DNA from: Bradyrhizobium sp. dw_411
Lineage (GTDB): Bacteria; Pseudomonadota; Alphaproteobacteria; Rhizobiales; Xanthobacteraceae
Direction: 5' to 3'
Length of the DNA: 64,000 nucleotides
NCBI RefSeq assembly: GCF_018449695.1
Contig: NZ_JAAVUY010000025.1
Location: 1 to 64,000, forward strand
The notes under the pieces are model-generated. The model made no database searches. It was not told the DNA's origin and saw only the letters and a program-made list of their open reading frames with translations. Shown here piece after piece: positions 53,224 through 61,130 of the stretch (position 1 is its first letter; every line of letters begins with the position of its first letter). Both the position numbers and the translations under genes were made by a program.

Positions 53224-54333
53224 TCACTCCGCCGCTTCAGCCTGTTCGAATACGGGGTAGTCCGTGTACCCGGCCGCGCCTCCACCATAGAACGTCGCTC
53301 TGTTGTAGGGATTGAGCGGCGCCCCGACCTGAAGGCGCCTCGGCAAATCCGGGTTGGCGATGAAATGGCGCCCGAAGGCGACGGCGTCGCCCTGACCGGT
53401 ACGAACGGCCGCATTGGCCGACTCGCCGACAAAGCCGCCCGCAATGATCAGGGTGCCTGGCCAGAACGGACGAAGATCGTTGATGGCGAGCGGTGCTCCG
53501 GCCTCGCCGGCGTCGGTGCTGCGAGATTCGATCAGGTGCACATAGGCGATTCCAAGCGGCGCCAGTCGTGACAGCACATGGCTGTAGAGCCCGATCGGGT
53601 CCGCGTCGCCCGCATCGTTGACCACGCCGAACGGCGACAGACGTACACCGACGCGATCGGCGCCCCAGACATCGATCAGCGCGGCGATCACCTCCAGCAG
53701 CAGACGGCTGCGATTGTCGACCGACCCGCCATAGCCATCAGTGCGATGGTTGGTCTTGCTATGAAGAAATTGTTCGATGAGGTAGCCGTTCGCGCCATGC
53801 AGTTCGACCCCGTCGAACCCCGCGGTCAGCGCGTTGCGGGCGCCCTCGCGGTAAGCCTCGACGATCCCTGGAATTTCGTTGATATCGAGTGCGCGCGGTG
53901 TTTCATAAGGCACCTGTTGCCAATCCTGCGTGAAGGATTTTCCAGCCGGAGCGATCGCCGACGGCGCGACCGGGACAACGCCGCCAGGTTGAAAGCTCGG
54001 GTGCGAAATCCGGCCAGTATGCCAGAGTTGAAGGAAGATGATGCCCCCTTTGGCATGCACCGCATCGGTGATCTTCTTCCAGGCCGCGATCTGTTCAGCC
54101 GAGTGAACGCCCGGCGTCGCCGGATAGCCCTGGCCATAGGGCGTCACCTGGGACGCCTCGGCAATGATCAGCCCGCCCGGCGACGTGCGCTGCGCGTAAT
54201 ATTCGACCGCCAGATCGGTGGCGACATTGCCGGGTGTCTCTGCACGCATCCGCGTCAATGGCGCCATGACGACCCGGTGCGACAGGCTGTAGCGTCCCAA
54301 CTTCAGGGGCGTAAACAGTGAGATCTCGCTCAT
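53224..54333 (-). CDS. Old Yellow Enzyme family FMN reductase (NemA-like)
   Basis: A 369-residue FMN-dependent ene-reductase. Motifs are MAPLTRMRAE, IIAEASQVTPYGQGYPATPG, WHTGRISH, the substrate pair H-x2-N in VELHGANGYLIEQFLHS, RTDGYGGSVDNRSRLLLEV and GDAVAFGRHFIANPDLPRRL. It reduces activated C=C bonds, nitro compounds and quinones with NADPH. The frame is open to 54576, but MSEISLF at 54333 is the canonical start. It is divergent from a HxlR gene, as for the well-known nemR/yodB-type pairs, so redox-sensing control is likely. Confidence 0.92.
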   Translation of the reverse strand: MSEISLFTPLKLGRYSLSHRVVMAPLTRMRAETPGNVATDLAVEYYAQRTSPGGLIIAEASQVTPYGQGYPATPGVHSAEQIAAWKKITDAVHAKGGIIFLQLWHTGRISHPSFQPGGVVPVAPSAIAPAGKSFTQDWQQVPYETPRALDINEIPGIVEAYREGARNALTAGFDGVELHGANGYLIEQFLHSKTNHRTDGYGGSVDNRSRLLLEVIAALIDVWGADRVGVRLSPFGVVNDAGDADPIGLYSHVLSRLAPLGIAYVHLIESRSTDAGEAGAPLAINDLRPFWPGTLIIAGGFVGESANAAVRTGQGDAVAFGRHFIANPDLPRRLQVGAPLNPYNRATFYGGGAAGYTDYPVFEQAEAAE

Positions 54334-54381
54334 GCTGAATTCCTTTGCCGGCACAGCCGGAGGGATCGGCCCGGCAAACTG

Positions 54382-54435
54382 GTTTAATTTTGCTACCACG
54401 TGGACAGCATGAGGCAGATAGTTTAACTTTGCAAC
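54382..54435. promoter_or_regulatory. HxlR-type direct repeat operator
   Basis: GTTTAATTTTGCTAC (54382-54396) and GTTTAACTTTGCAAC (54421-54435) are near-identical direct repeats between the Old Yellow Enzyme gene and the HxlR gene. The second also has TAGTT/AACTA arms (54419-54437). This arrangement suits binding by the divergent HxlR regulator to control both genes. Confidence 0.5.
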
Positions 54436-54484
54436 TAGAATCTTTCCGCCATGCTGGCGGGGGACGCTGACGGGGAATTCACAA

Positions 54485-55000
54485 GTGAAGGGCAAGCGCA
54501 CCAATCTGGGAGAAAAGGCCTGCGCGATCGCGCGAGCACTGGGAGTAATCGGCGACTGGTGGTCAATGCTGATCATCCGCGACGCATTGGCGGGAAAACG
54601 CCGCTTCGGCGAATTTCAATCCAGCTTGGGGGTGGCGAAGAATATTCTTTCGACACGTCTTCAGAAATTGGTCGAGCACGGGGTGCTGACCGTGACTTCG
54701 GCGTCGGACGGCTCAGCCTACAAGGAATACGTACTCACGGCGAAAGGCGAAAAACTTTACCTCGTCACCGTGGCACTTTGGCAGTGGGGCGAGGAGTTCT
54801 GCTTTGCTCCGGGTGAACTCACCTACGATATGGTCGACAAAGAGACATGCAAGCCGTTTCAGCCACTCGAACTCAGGACGCGGAGCGGCCGCGTCGCCGG
54901 GCCCCGCGATTTGCAACCGTTGCCACGTGTAAAGTCGAAGGTGAAGCACTCGAAGCAAGGTGCGACGGCACGCGAGCGTTCCGGAGGCGACATTCGCTAA
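54485..55000 (+). CDS. HxlR family transcriptional regulator
   Basis: A 171-residue winged-helix regulator. Clear HxlR segments are CAIARALGVIGDWWSMLIIR, DALAGKRRFGEFQSSLGVAK, LQKLVEHGVLTV, YVLTAKGEKL and an N-terminal cysteine in KACAIA, as in redox-sensing YodB/QorR proteins. A cysteine at residue about 13 can sense quinones or diamide by disulfide formation. This is inference. GTG at 54485 is the start, with GGGG upstream. It is divergent from the Old Yellow Enzyme gene and the direct-repeat operator lies between them. Confidence 0.87.
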   Translation: MKGKRTNLGEKACAIARALGVIGDWWSMLIIRDALAGKRRFGEFQSSLGVAKNILSTRLQKLVEHGVLTVTSASDGSAYKEYVLTAKGEKLYLVTVALWQWGEEFCFAPGELTYDMVDKETCKPFQPLELRTRSGRVAGPRDLQPLPRVKSKVKHSKQGATARERSGGDIR

Positions 55001-55095
55001 GTCTGCCGTGAATCCACGGCGCTCGACTTTCGATCAGGGACCCGAAGAGAGAGAGGGTGATGTTTGAGGTCGGCCGCCCCACTCTCAGTTCTATC

Positions 55096-55920
55096 TCATG
55101 CACGCCCCTTGCGATCGTGTTCGCTCACCCGCCTGCTGGCCGGGAAATGAGCCTTGGGAATCGGAAGGCCGGCACTGACGGCATCGACGGCGTTGCGAAG
55201 CGCGGATTGAACATCCGGCGTATCGAACAGCGGCATCGACATGTCGTACAACTGCTGACGGGCTTCGGCGCGCCCGCGATCCCGCCAAATCTGCATCAGT
55301 GCCTTGGTCCGCGCGTAGGCGTCGGGCGGCCCCAAAACCAGACGCGCGGCCAGTGCGTGCGCCGCCTCGTCAAGTGAAGCGTCGTCCACGACTCGGTTGA
55401 CGACGTTCCACGCCGCCATCTGCTCGGCTCCCGTCGGCTCAGACAGTAATACGAGTTCAAGTGCCTTGGCGCGGCCAATACGTTCGGCGAGTTGATAGAC
55501 ACCGCCCTGCAGCGTCATGATGCCAAGAAGAGCTTCGGGAAACATGAAGCGCGCCGATTTCGCCGCGATGACGAGGTCACATCCCAATGCCAGCTCAAAA
55601 CCGCCGCCCATGCAGCCGCCCTGAACGACTGCGATCGTCGGGATCGCCAATCCTTCGAGCAGGTCTATCGCCCTGGCGAAGACCTCGACCCGGGGGCGAA
55701 GGTCCTTCGCCGGGATGCCCGGCCAGTCCCGGATATCCCCGCCCAGACAGAAGTCCGGGCCCTTTCCCTTCACCAGAAGGACGCGCGCGTCACTCGCCGC
55801 CACACGCTCGACCGTGTGGAGGATTTCCTCGCGCATCTGGAAGTTGATGCGGTTGCCGCCGGGATGATCGAGCGTCATCGTGGCGATCACGCCGTCGAAT
55901 TCGAGATGGACGAAGTTCAT
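55096..55920 (-). CDS. Enoyl-CoA hydratase/isomerase (crotonase) family protein
   Basis: A 274-residue crotonase-fold protein. Motifs are LDHPGGNRINFQMREEIL, FCLGGDIRDW (the oxyanion segment), QGGCMGGGFELALGCDLVIA and FMFPEALLGI. It acts on an acyl-CoA, by hydration, isomerisation or hydrolysis. The usual two catalytic glutamates are not clear, so the reaction is open. It converges with the HxlR gene at 54485 and is followed upstream by a second HxlR gene on the same strand. Confidence 0.88.
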   Translation of the reverse strand: MNFVHLEFDGVIATMTLDHPGGNRINFQMREEILHTVERVAASDARVLLVKGKGPDFCLGGDIRDWPGIPAKDLRPRVEVFARAIDLLEGLAIPTIAVVQGGCMGGGFELALGCDLVIAAKSARFMFPEALLGIMTLQGGVYQLAERIGRAKALELVLLSEPTGAEQMAAWNVVNRVVDDASLDEAAHALAARLVLGPPDAYARTKALMQIWRDRGRAEARQQLYDMSMPLFDTPDVQSALRNAVDAVSAGLPIPKAHFPASRRVSEHDRKGRA

Positions 55921-55986
55921 GGCTCACCTGTTGCTTGTGGAAGTGCGCACACAGAACGCACACGTCGTGGCTAGCTGATTGCTCGA

Positions 55987-56463
55987 TCAGCCTTCGGTGC
56001 AAACGATATCGGAGCGACGCACATCCCGGTCGCCAGTGACATCTCCCGGAGCGACCGCTTCGCCACAGGCGGCGCAGCGCATCTCAAGACGGAGCTTGGC
56101 TCCGCAAGAGTGGCGGAAGGCCACGATGTTCTCGGGATCGTCGCGCACGAACCGGTCGCCCCAATCGCGGATCGCGTGCAGAACAGCGAAGAGCTGCTCC
56201 CCCGCCTCGGTCAGATGGTACTCATACCGAGCCGGACGCTCCTGGTAGAGCCGGCGCTGCAGAACACCCGCGGCCTCCAGCGACTTCAGCCGCGCGGCGA
56301 GGATGTCGCGCGGCGCACCTGTGTTGAAGACGATGTCGTCGAAGCGATGCTGGCCAAGGGCGGCGATCTCGCGAAGTGCGAGCAGCGCCCATTTCTCGCC
56401 AATCACTTTCAAGGCGGCATCAATGGAACAGACTCTAGGGTCGGCCGTGCGTGGAGATCTCAT
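55987..56463 (-). CDS. HxlR family transcriptional regulator with C-terminal zinc ribbon
   Basis: A 158-residue HxlR-type regulator. The N-terminal DNA-binding domain has CSIDAALKVIGEKWALLALR, FDDIVFNTGAPRDILAARLK and LEAAGVLQRRLYQERPARYE. The C-terminus adds a possible metal-binding part (CGAKLRLEMRCAACGE). The sensing cysteine in VCSID is at the usual place. ATG at 56463 follows GTG at 56466. It is divergent from the alpha/beta hydrolase gene at 56587 and three TGGATTTG-type half sites lie between them, so it probably controls that gene and itself. Confidence 0.86.
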   Translation of the reverse strand: MRSPRTADPRVCSIDAALKVIGEKWALLALREIAALGQHRFDDIVFNTGAPRDILAARLKSLEAAGVLQRRLYQERPARYEYHLTEAGEQLFAVLHAIRDWGDRFVRDDPENIVAFRHSCGAKLRLEMRCAACGEAVAPGDVTGDRDVRRSDIVCTEG

Positions 56464-56487
56464 CACGGCTTTGTAACCCGCGCCGAG

Positions 56488-56549
56488 TGGATTTGCAATT
56501 CAAATCCATTGACAAGGCGCAGAGGAAGGCGCCCCCTCAAGTGGATTTG
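56488..56549. promoter_or_regulatory. Three TGGATTTG half sites
   Basis: TGGATTTG (56488-56495) and CAAATCCA (56501-56508) form a perfect inverted repeat with a 5-base spacer. A third TGGATTTG lies at 56542-56549. All are in the gap between the divergent HxlR and alpha/beta hydrolase genes. They are likely operators for the HxlR protein. Confidence 0.55.
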
Positions 56550-56586
56550 ATTTTCATACCCACATTGTCGGCGAAGGAGAGTTGCC

Positions 56587-57429
56587 ATGGGCTTTGTTTC
56601 AGACACGGTCGATACAAGGCGTATCGAAGGAAAGTCGGCGACCTACGCCTATCGCGATTTCGGTGTCGCGAGCTCCAGCCCGCCGCTGGTGCTGCTTACC
56701 CGCTTCCGGGCGACCATGGATCACTGGGATCCCGCGTTCCTGGACGTGCTTGCCTCCGAGCGACGCGTCATCCTCTTCGATAACGCAGGTGTCAGCGAAA
56801 GCTCGGGTGAAGTCGCATCGACCTTTGCGGGGATGGCGGAAACTGCGGTCGACTTTATCGCCGCGCTAGGCCTGAAGAAGATCGACCTGCTCGGCTGGTC
56901 GATCGGCGGGTTCGTCGGTCAGATGCTTGCATTGAACCATCCGGGCCTGATCCGGCGCCTGCTTGTTGTGGGCAGCGGTCCCGGTGGCGTTCCGGGTTCG
57001 CCCGTGCAGGATCCGAGGGTGCCGCAGATGATGACCGCTCCGGTCAGCACCGAAGAGCACTTCCTGTATCTGTTCTTTGGGCTTGACGAAGAAAGCCAGC
57101 GCGTCGGCAAGGAATCGCTGAAGCGCCTTGAGCCGCGCCTGTCGAAGTCACACGCCGACGTCAGCGCGGAGGCTTGGGGCCGGCAGTTGCAGGCGATCAT
57201 GAAATGGGCTGGCGGGGATGGTTCCGCATGGAGTCGCCTGGAAGAGATCACCATCCCCGTGCTCGTCGCCAACGGCGCTCACGATGTGATGGTGGACGCG
57301 GGAGATTCCTTCGCCATGGTCCGGCGCCTGAAGAACGCAAAGGCTCTGTTCTACGGCGATGCCGGCCACGCCTTTCTGTTCCAGCATCCCGATGAATTCG
57401 GCAAGGCCACTCTCGATTTCGTTCGTTGA
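56587..57429 (+). CDS. Alpha/beta hydrolase
   Basis: A 280-residue alpha/beta-fold hydrolase with nucleophile S105 in the elbow GWSIGG, acid in NGAHDVMVD and histidine in DAGHAFLFQHP. The oxyanion segment is LLTRFRATMDHWDP. It resembles the many small esterase/lactonase-like hydrolases in xenobiotic clusters. The substrate is unknown. It starts with ATG at 56587 (GGAG 8 bases ahead) and is divergent from the second HxlR gene, which probably controls it. A terminator-like hairpin lies before the next gene. Confidence 0.87.
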   Translation: MGFVSDTVDTRRIEGKSATYAYRDFGVASSSPPLVLLTRFRATMDHWDPAFLDVLASERRVILFDNAGVSESSGEVASTFAGMAETAVDFIAALGLKKIDLLGWSIGGFVGQMLALNHPGLIRRLLVVGSGPGGVPGSPVQDPRVPQMMTAPVSTEEHFLYLFFGLDEESQRVGKESLKRLEPRLSKSHADVSAEAWGRQLQAIMKWAGGDGSAWSRLEEITIPVLVANGAHDVMVDAGDSFAMVRRLKNAKALFYGDAGHAFLFQHPDEFGKATLDFVR

Positions 57430-57510
57430 CGGCAATCGCCATCCGGGAAGCGAGACTGATGGCGTTGCATCCAGACATTCAGGCTCTTTGCCCTGACCAT
57501 CCACCAACCC

Positions 57511-57534
57511 GCCGTCACAGACGGCTTCTTTTCT
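57511..57534 (+). terminator. Rho-independent terminator
   Basis: GCCGTC (57511-57516), ACA, GACGGC (57520-57525) and TTCTTTTCT. A compact hairpin followed by a T-rich run, 82 bases after the hydrolase stop and 14 bases before the next start. It could stop most transcription from the first gene. Confidence 0.65.
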
Positions 57535-57547
57535 CACGGAGTTCCCT

Positions 57548-58450
57548 ATGTCCATGATTTCAACACCTGATCGCGTTTTCCGCGCCGATGCAAAAACACC
57601 CGCGCCGGCAAGTGCCGGCAAGCTCTCGGCAGACCGTCTGACCACAAAGGACGGCACCAGCCTTTATTTCAAGGACTGGGGCTCGGGACCAGCCGTCGTC
57701 TTCAGCCACGGCTACCCGCTGTCCTCCGATGCGTGGGAGGACCAAATGTTTTTCTTGCTGCAGAACGGCTATCGCGTCATCGCCCACGACCGTCGTGGCT
57801 TCGGACGGTCAAGCCAGCCGGCCAAGGGTTATGACTACAACACCTTCGCCGACGATCTGGCGCAACTGGTCGATACGCTCGATCTGCGCGGGGCAACCTT
57901 CGTCGGTCATTCGATGGGCGGCGGCGAAGTCGCGCGTTATGTCGCGCGCCATGGCCAGAGCCGCGTCGCCAAGGTCGCCTTCGTCTCCTCGGTAACACCG
58001 TTCCTGCTCAAGACTGCGACCAATCCGACCGGCGCGCCGAAGGAGGTGTTCGACGGCTTTCGCGCGTCCGTACAGGCTGACCGGTCGCAGTGGAATCTCG
58101 ACGTCACGACGCCTTATTACAGTTTCAACCGGCCGGGTGCGAAGGCCTCGGAAGGCTTGCGGCAGGACTATTGGCGGCAGGGACAGGCAACCGGCGTGCT
58201 CGCGGCCTATCATGCGATCGGTGCTTTCTCGGAAACTGATTTCCGCGACGACCTCAAGCAGATCACTGTCCCCACGCTGGTGGTGCATGGCAGCGACGAT
58301 CAGATCGTCCCGCTGGAGATATCTGCGAAGTTGACCGCCAAGCTCATCCCGCAGGCCAAGCTCGTGGTTTACGACGGCGGATCCCACGGCTTGCTGCATG
58401 TCGACAAGGACCGGCTGAACGCCGATCTGCTGGCGTTCCTTCGCGATTGA
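57548..58450 (+). CDS. Alpha/beta hydrolase (non-heme chloroperoxidase-like)
   Basis: A 300-residue alpha/beta hydrolase of the cofactor-free haloperoxidase group. Motifs are FSHGYPLSSDAWEDQM, nucleophile S122 in VGHSMGGGEVAR, acid in HGSDDQIVP and histidine in GGSHGLLH. The N-terminal 30 residues (MSMISTPDRVFRADAKTPAP) look disordered or weak signal-like. Such enzymes act as esterases or perhydrolases. It follows the other hydrolase after a terminator-like hairpin and precedes the NmrA-like gene. GGAG lies upstream of ATG 57548. Confidence 0.88.
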   Translation: MSMISTPDRVFRADAKTPAPASAGKLSADRLTTKDGTSLYFKDWGSGPAVVFSHGYPLSSDAWEDQMFFLLQNGYRVIAHDRRGFGRSSQPAKGYDYNTFADDLAQLVDTLDLRGATFVGHSMGGGEVARYVARHGQSRVAKVAFVSSVTPFLLKTATNPTGAPKEVFDGFRASVQADRSQWNLDVTTPYYSFNRPGAKASEGLRQDYWRQGQATGVLAAYHAIGAFSETDFRDDLKQITVPTLVVHGSDDQIVPLEISAKLTAKLIPQAKLVVYDGGSHGLLHVDKDRLNADLLAFLRD

Positions 58451-58593
58451 TACTGCGCCTCATTTCAACGGGTGGAGGATCGGGTCAGAACTCCGTCCCC
58501 ACCCCTCGCAGCGGCCAAATAGCTGTGTAGCGAAAACTGCCGCCCCACCGTCCGTCGAAGCCCTCGGGTAACCACCCACACTGGAGATAGAAG

Positions 58594-59490
58594 ATGAGTT
58601 CGGACAAGTTTCTGGTCACCGGCGCGACGGGTGAGACCGGCCGCTGCACGGTCCAATGCCTTCTCGAAAACGGGCATGCTGTCCGCGCATTGGTGCATAA
58701 GGAGGACGACCGCGCCGAGGCGCTTCGGCGGACGGGAGCCGAGGTCGTTGTCGGTGACCTCTTCGAGCACGATGATGCAATTCGGGCGACCGCCGGCACC
58801 ACCGCCGCCTATTTCTGCTATCCCGTTCGCCCCGGCATCATCCAGACGACGGCGTATTTTGCCGACGCGGCCAGGCGCGCCGGGCTCAAGGCCGTGATCA
58901 ACATGTCGCAGATCTCCGCACGGGAAGATTCCAAAAGCCATGCGGCGCGCGATCACTGGATCGCCGAACGGATCTTTGATTGGTCAGGTGTTCCGACCGT
59001 GCATCTGCGACCGACCTTCTTCTCGCAATGGCTGCTCTACCCGTTTGCGCGCAAGACGATTGTCGAGCAGAGCATCATTGATCTTCCCTATGGCGCCGGG
59101 CACCATGCCCCAATCGCGGCCGAAGATCAGGCACGTCTGATCGCTGCGATACTGTGGGAGCCGGCCGCGCATCTCGGCAAGACCTACACGCTCCACGGTC
59201 CGATCGAACTGGATCAGCCGGGCATCGCCGCTGCCATCAGCGACGTGCTCGGCCGAAAGATCAGCTATCGGCCGCTGACCATCCCCGAGTATCGGAAACG
59301 CCTCGAACAATTCGGCTTGCCGGAGTTTGTGATCCAGCATTTCTGCGCGATCGCCGTCGATTATCAGAACGGCATCTTCTCGGGCACCGACAGGATCATT
59401 GCCGAGGTGACCGGCGTGCCGCCCATGACTGTGCAGGACTTCGTCGCGGCGCACCGGGCCGCCTTCGATCGTCTCGACGCGGCAGCGTGA
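58594..59490 (+). CDS. NmrA-like NAD(P)H-binding protein
   Basis: A 298-residue Rossmann-fold protein with the nucleotide motif FLVTGATGETGRCTVQCLLE, HAVRALVHKEDD and EVVVGDLFEHDD, then INMSQISARED and VHLRPTFFSQWLLYPFA. It is close to NmrA/QOR2-type NAD(P)H-binding proteins. The catalytic Tyr-x3-Lys of classical SDRs is not seen. Likely role is a quinone reductase or NAD(P)H sensor. AGATAGAAG precedes ATG at 58594. It is upstream of the carbonic anhydrase-like gene. Confidence 0.84.
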   Translation: MSSDKFLVTGATGETGRCTVQCLLENGHAVRALVHKEDDRAEALRRTGAEVVVGDLFEHDDAIRATAGTTAAYFCYPVRPGIIQTTAYFADAARRAGLKAVINMSQISAREDSKSHAARDHWIAERIFDWSGVPTVHLRPTFFSQWLLYPFARKTIVEQSIIDLPYGAGHHAPIAAEDQARLIAAILWEPAAHLGKTYTLHGPIELDQPGIAAAISDVLGRKISYRPLTIPEYRKRLEQFGLPEFVIQHFCAIAVDYQNGIFSGTDRIIAEVTGVPPMTVQDFVAAHRAAFDRLDAAA

Positions 59491-59566
59491 CGGAACCGTC
59501 CAGGACGAGCCGGCCGACGACGAGCGAGGCTTTCGTAATTCCAACAACCCAAACCAAGGAGCCCAC

Positions 59567-60211
59567 ATGACCGCTTCCATTGAAGAATACGACAAGGCAA
59601 TCATCAACCGCCAACCCAATTTCGACGAGCGCAAGACCCGATCTGAATTCCGGAAGGTCATCCCCAATCTCAAGACAGTTGTGGTCCATTGCTTCGACCC
59701 GCGCGTGACAGGCGGTATCCCACCGGCTGTCGCCAAGGCCCTACCCGGCCAGATCTATCCCGGCGAAGTATTCGAGTTCGTCGGCGATAACGGCAAAAAA
59801 GGTATCGGCTCCAACACGACCATTTTTCCTGTCGTCGTCGCCGGCGGCCGCGCTTCCGGTAGCGCACAACGATCGATCAGCGTTGCGTGCCATCTCTTCG
59901 ACATCGACAACGTCGCGATCGTGCATCACACCGACTGCGGCGGAACACACTTCACTCCGGAAGGATTCCTGGAAACCTTCAAGGAAGAGTTCGGTCAGGA
60001 TATTTCCGACCTGTGGGATGCCGACGATATCTGCCTCGAGAACTTCACACAGTCGCTACATCGCGACGTCCGAAGCGTCAGGAGCTCACGCGGTACACCC
60101 AGGCACGTGAATGTCTACGGCTTTCTCTACGATATCGAAACCGGCGAACTCCATCTGGTCGAGGACAGCCCTGGTGACAAGACAGCCCCCCGCGGCACCG
60201 CCTGGCGATAA
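59567..60211 (+). CDS. Beta carbonic anhydrase-like protein
   Basis: A 214-residue protein of the beta carbonic anhydrase fold. Zinc and catalytic residues are seen as VVHCFDPRVTGG (C42, D44, R46) and HHTDCGG (H121, C124). It could hydrate CO2 to bicarbonate, or act on another small substrate, as some members of this fold do. The family length fits. AGGAG-type site (CAAGGAGCCCAC) precedes the ATG at 59567. It sits between the NmrA-like gene and an HD protein. Confidence 0.84.
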   Translation: MTASIEEYDKAIINRQPNFDERKTRSEFRKVIPNLKTVVVHCFDPRVTGGIPPAVAKALPGQIYPGEVFEFVGDNGKKGIGSNTTIFPVVVAGGRASGSAQRSISVACHLFDIDNVAIVHHTDCGGTHFTPEGFLETFKEEFGQDISDLWDADDICLENFTQSLHRDVRSVRSSRGTPRHVNVYGFLYDIETGELHLVEDSPGDKTAPRGTAWR

Positions 60212-60411
60212 AGGAAGCTGATCGTGCAACCCGGATGTCGTGTCGTCGACGGCTTCACCCACGGCTCTCCTCGTCCTGGTGGCGGGATACTTCTACCTCA
60301 AGCGTTCGCATCAGCCGTGAACTTGATGCGACCACCTCCGGGACACGCCAGCCGATAATGTAGGACATCATCAAGTTTAATACGCTTGGAGAGCCAGAAA
60401 AGGAGCAGACC

Positions 60412-61053
60412 ATGACCATTGCAAACCAGACAATCAAAATCCCCGACAGCAAGCTTGCGCGAGAGGTGACCGAGATTATCCGCGACACCGAATCTGAACT
60501 GCTCTTCAATCATTCGAGCCGGGTCTACCTGTTCGGCGCACTGGCCGGCGAACGTCGCCGCTTGAAGTTCAATCCGGAGCTGCTCTATACCGGGGCCATG
60601 TTCCACGACATGGGCCTGACCGAGACCCACAGCAGCGCGGACGAACGCTTCGAGGTGGACGGCGCCAATGCAGCGCGGGATTTCCTGAAGCGGCACGGAA
60701 TTACGCAGGCCGACATCGATACAGTTTGGGCGGCGATCGCGCTGCATACGACGCCCGGCATCCCAAAGCATATGCACCCGGTCGTCGCGCTGGTGACGGC
60801 TGGCGTCGAGATGGATGTCCTCGGCCTGGCCTATGGCGAATACTCGGACGCCGAACGTGAAGCTGTCGTGCGGGCTTTCCCGAGGACACCGCATTTCAAG
60901 GAAGACATCATCCAGACGTTCTACGACAGCATCAAACACAAACCCGACACTACCTTCGGGAATGTTAAGGCCGATGTGCTCGCCGACAAGGATCCGCATT
61001 TTCACCGCGGCAATTTCTGCACCGTCATCCGCCAATCGCGCTGGCACGGCTGA
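60412..61053 (+). CDS. HD domain protein
   Basis: A 213-residue HD-superfamily phosphohydrolase. The metal ligands appear as NHSSRVYLFG, AMFHDMGLTE (H-D) and IALHTTPGI, with a C-terminal ADVLADKDPHFHRGNFC segment. Members with this plan are related to cyanamide hydratase-like or nucleotide phosphohydrolases. The substrate is not known. It follows the carbonic anhydrase-like gene after about 200 bases, with AGGAG-type site ahead of ATG 60412. Confidence 0.83.
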   Translation: MTIANQTIKIPDSKLAREVTEIIRDTESELLFNHSSRVYLFGALAGERRRLKFNPELLYTGAMFHDMGLTETHSSADERFEVDGANAARDFLKRHGITQADIDTVWAAIALHTTPGIPKHMHPVVALVTAGVEMDVLGLAYGEYSDAEREAVVRAFPRTPHFKEDIIQTFYDSIKHKPDTTFGNVKADVLADKDPHFHRGNFCTVIRQSRWHG

Positions 61054-61130
61054 CATTATTTCTTCCCTAAAATTCGGCGCGCCCCACGACGCAAATCGCA
61101 AGCGCCATCACCGACCTGAGGAGTCCTACG

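Noticed and set aside
53224..54576. Extension of the Old Yellow Enzyme gene to 450 residues
   Set aside because: The first 81 residues lie in the promoter region with HxlR repeats, and the family start MSEISLF has the expected position.
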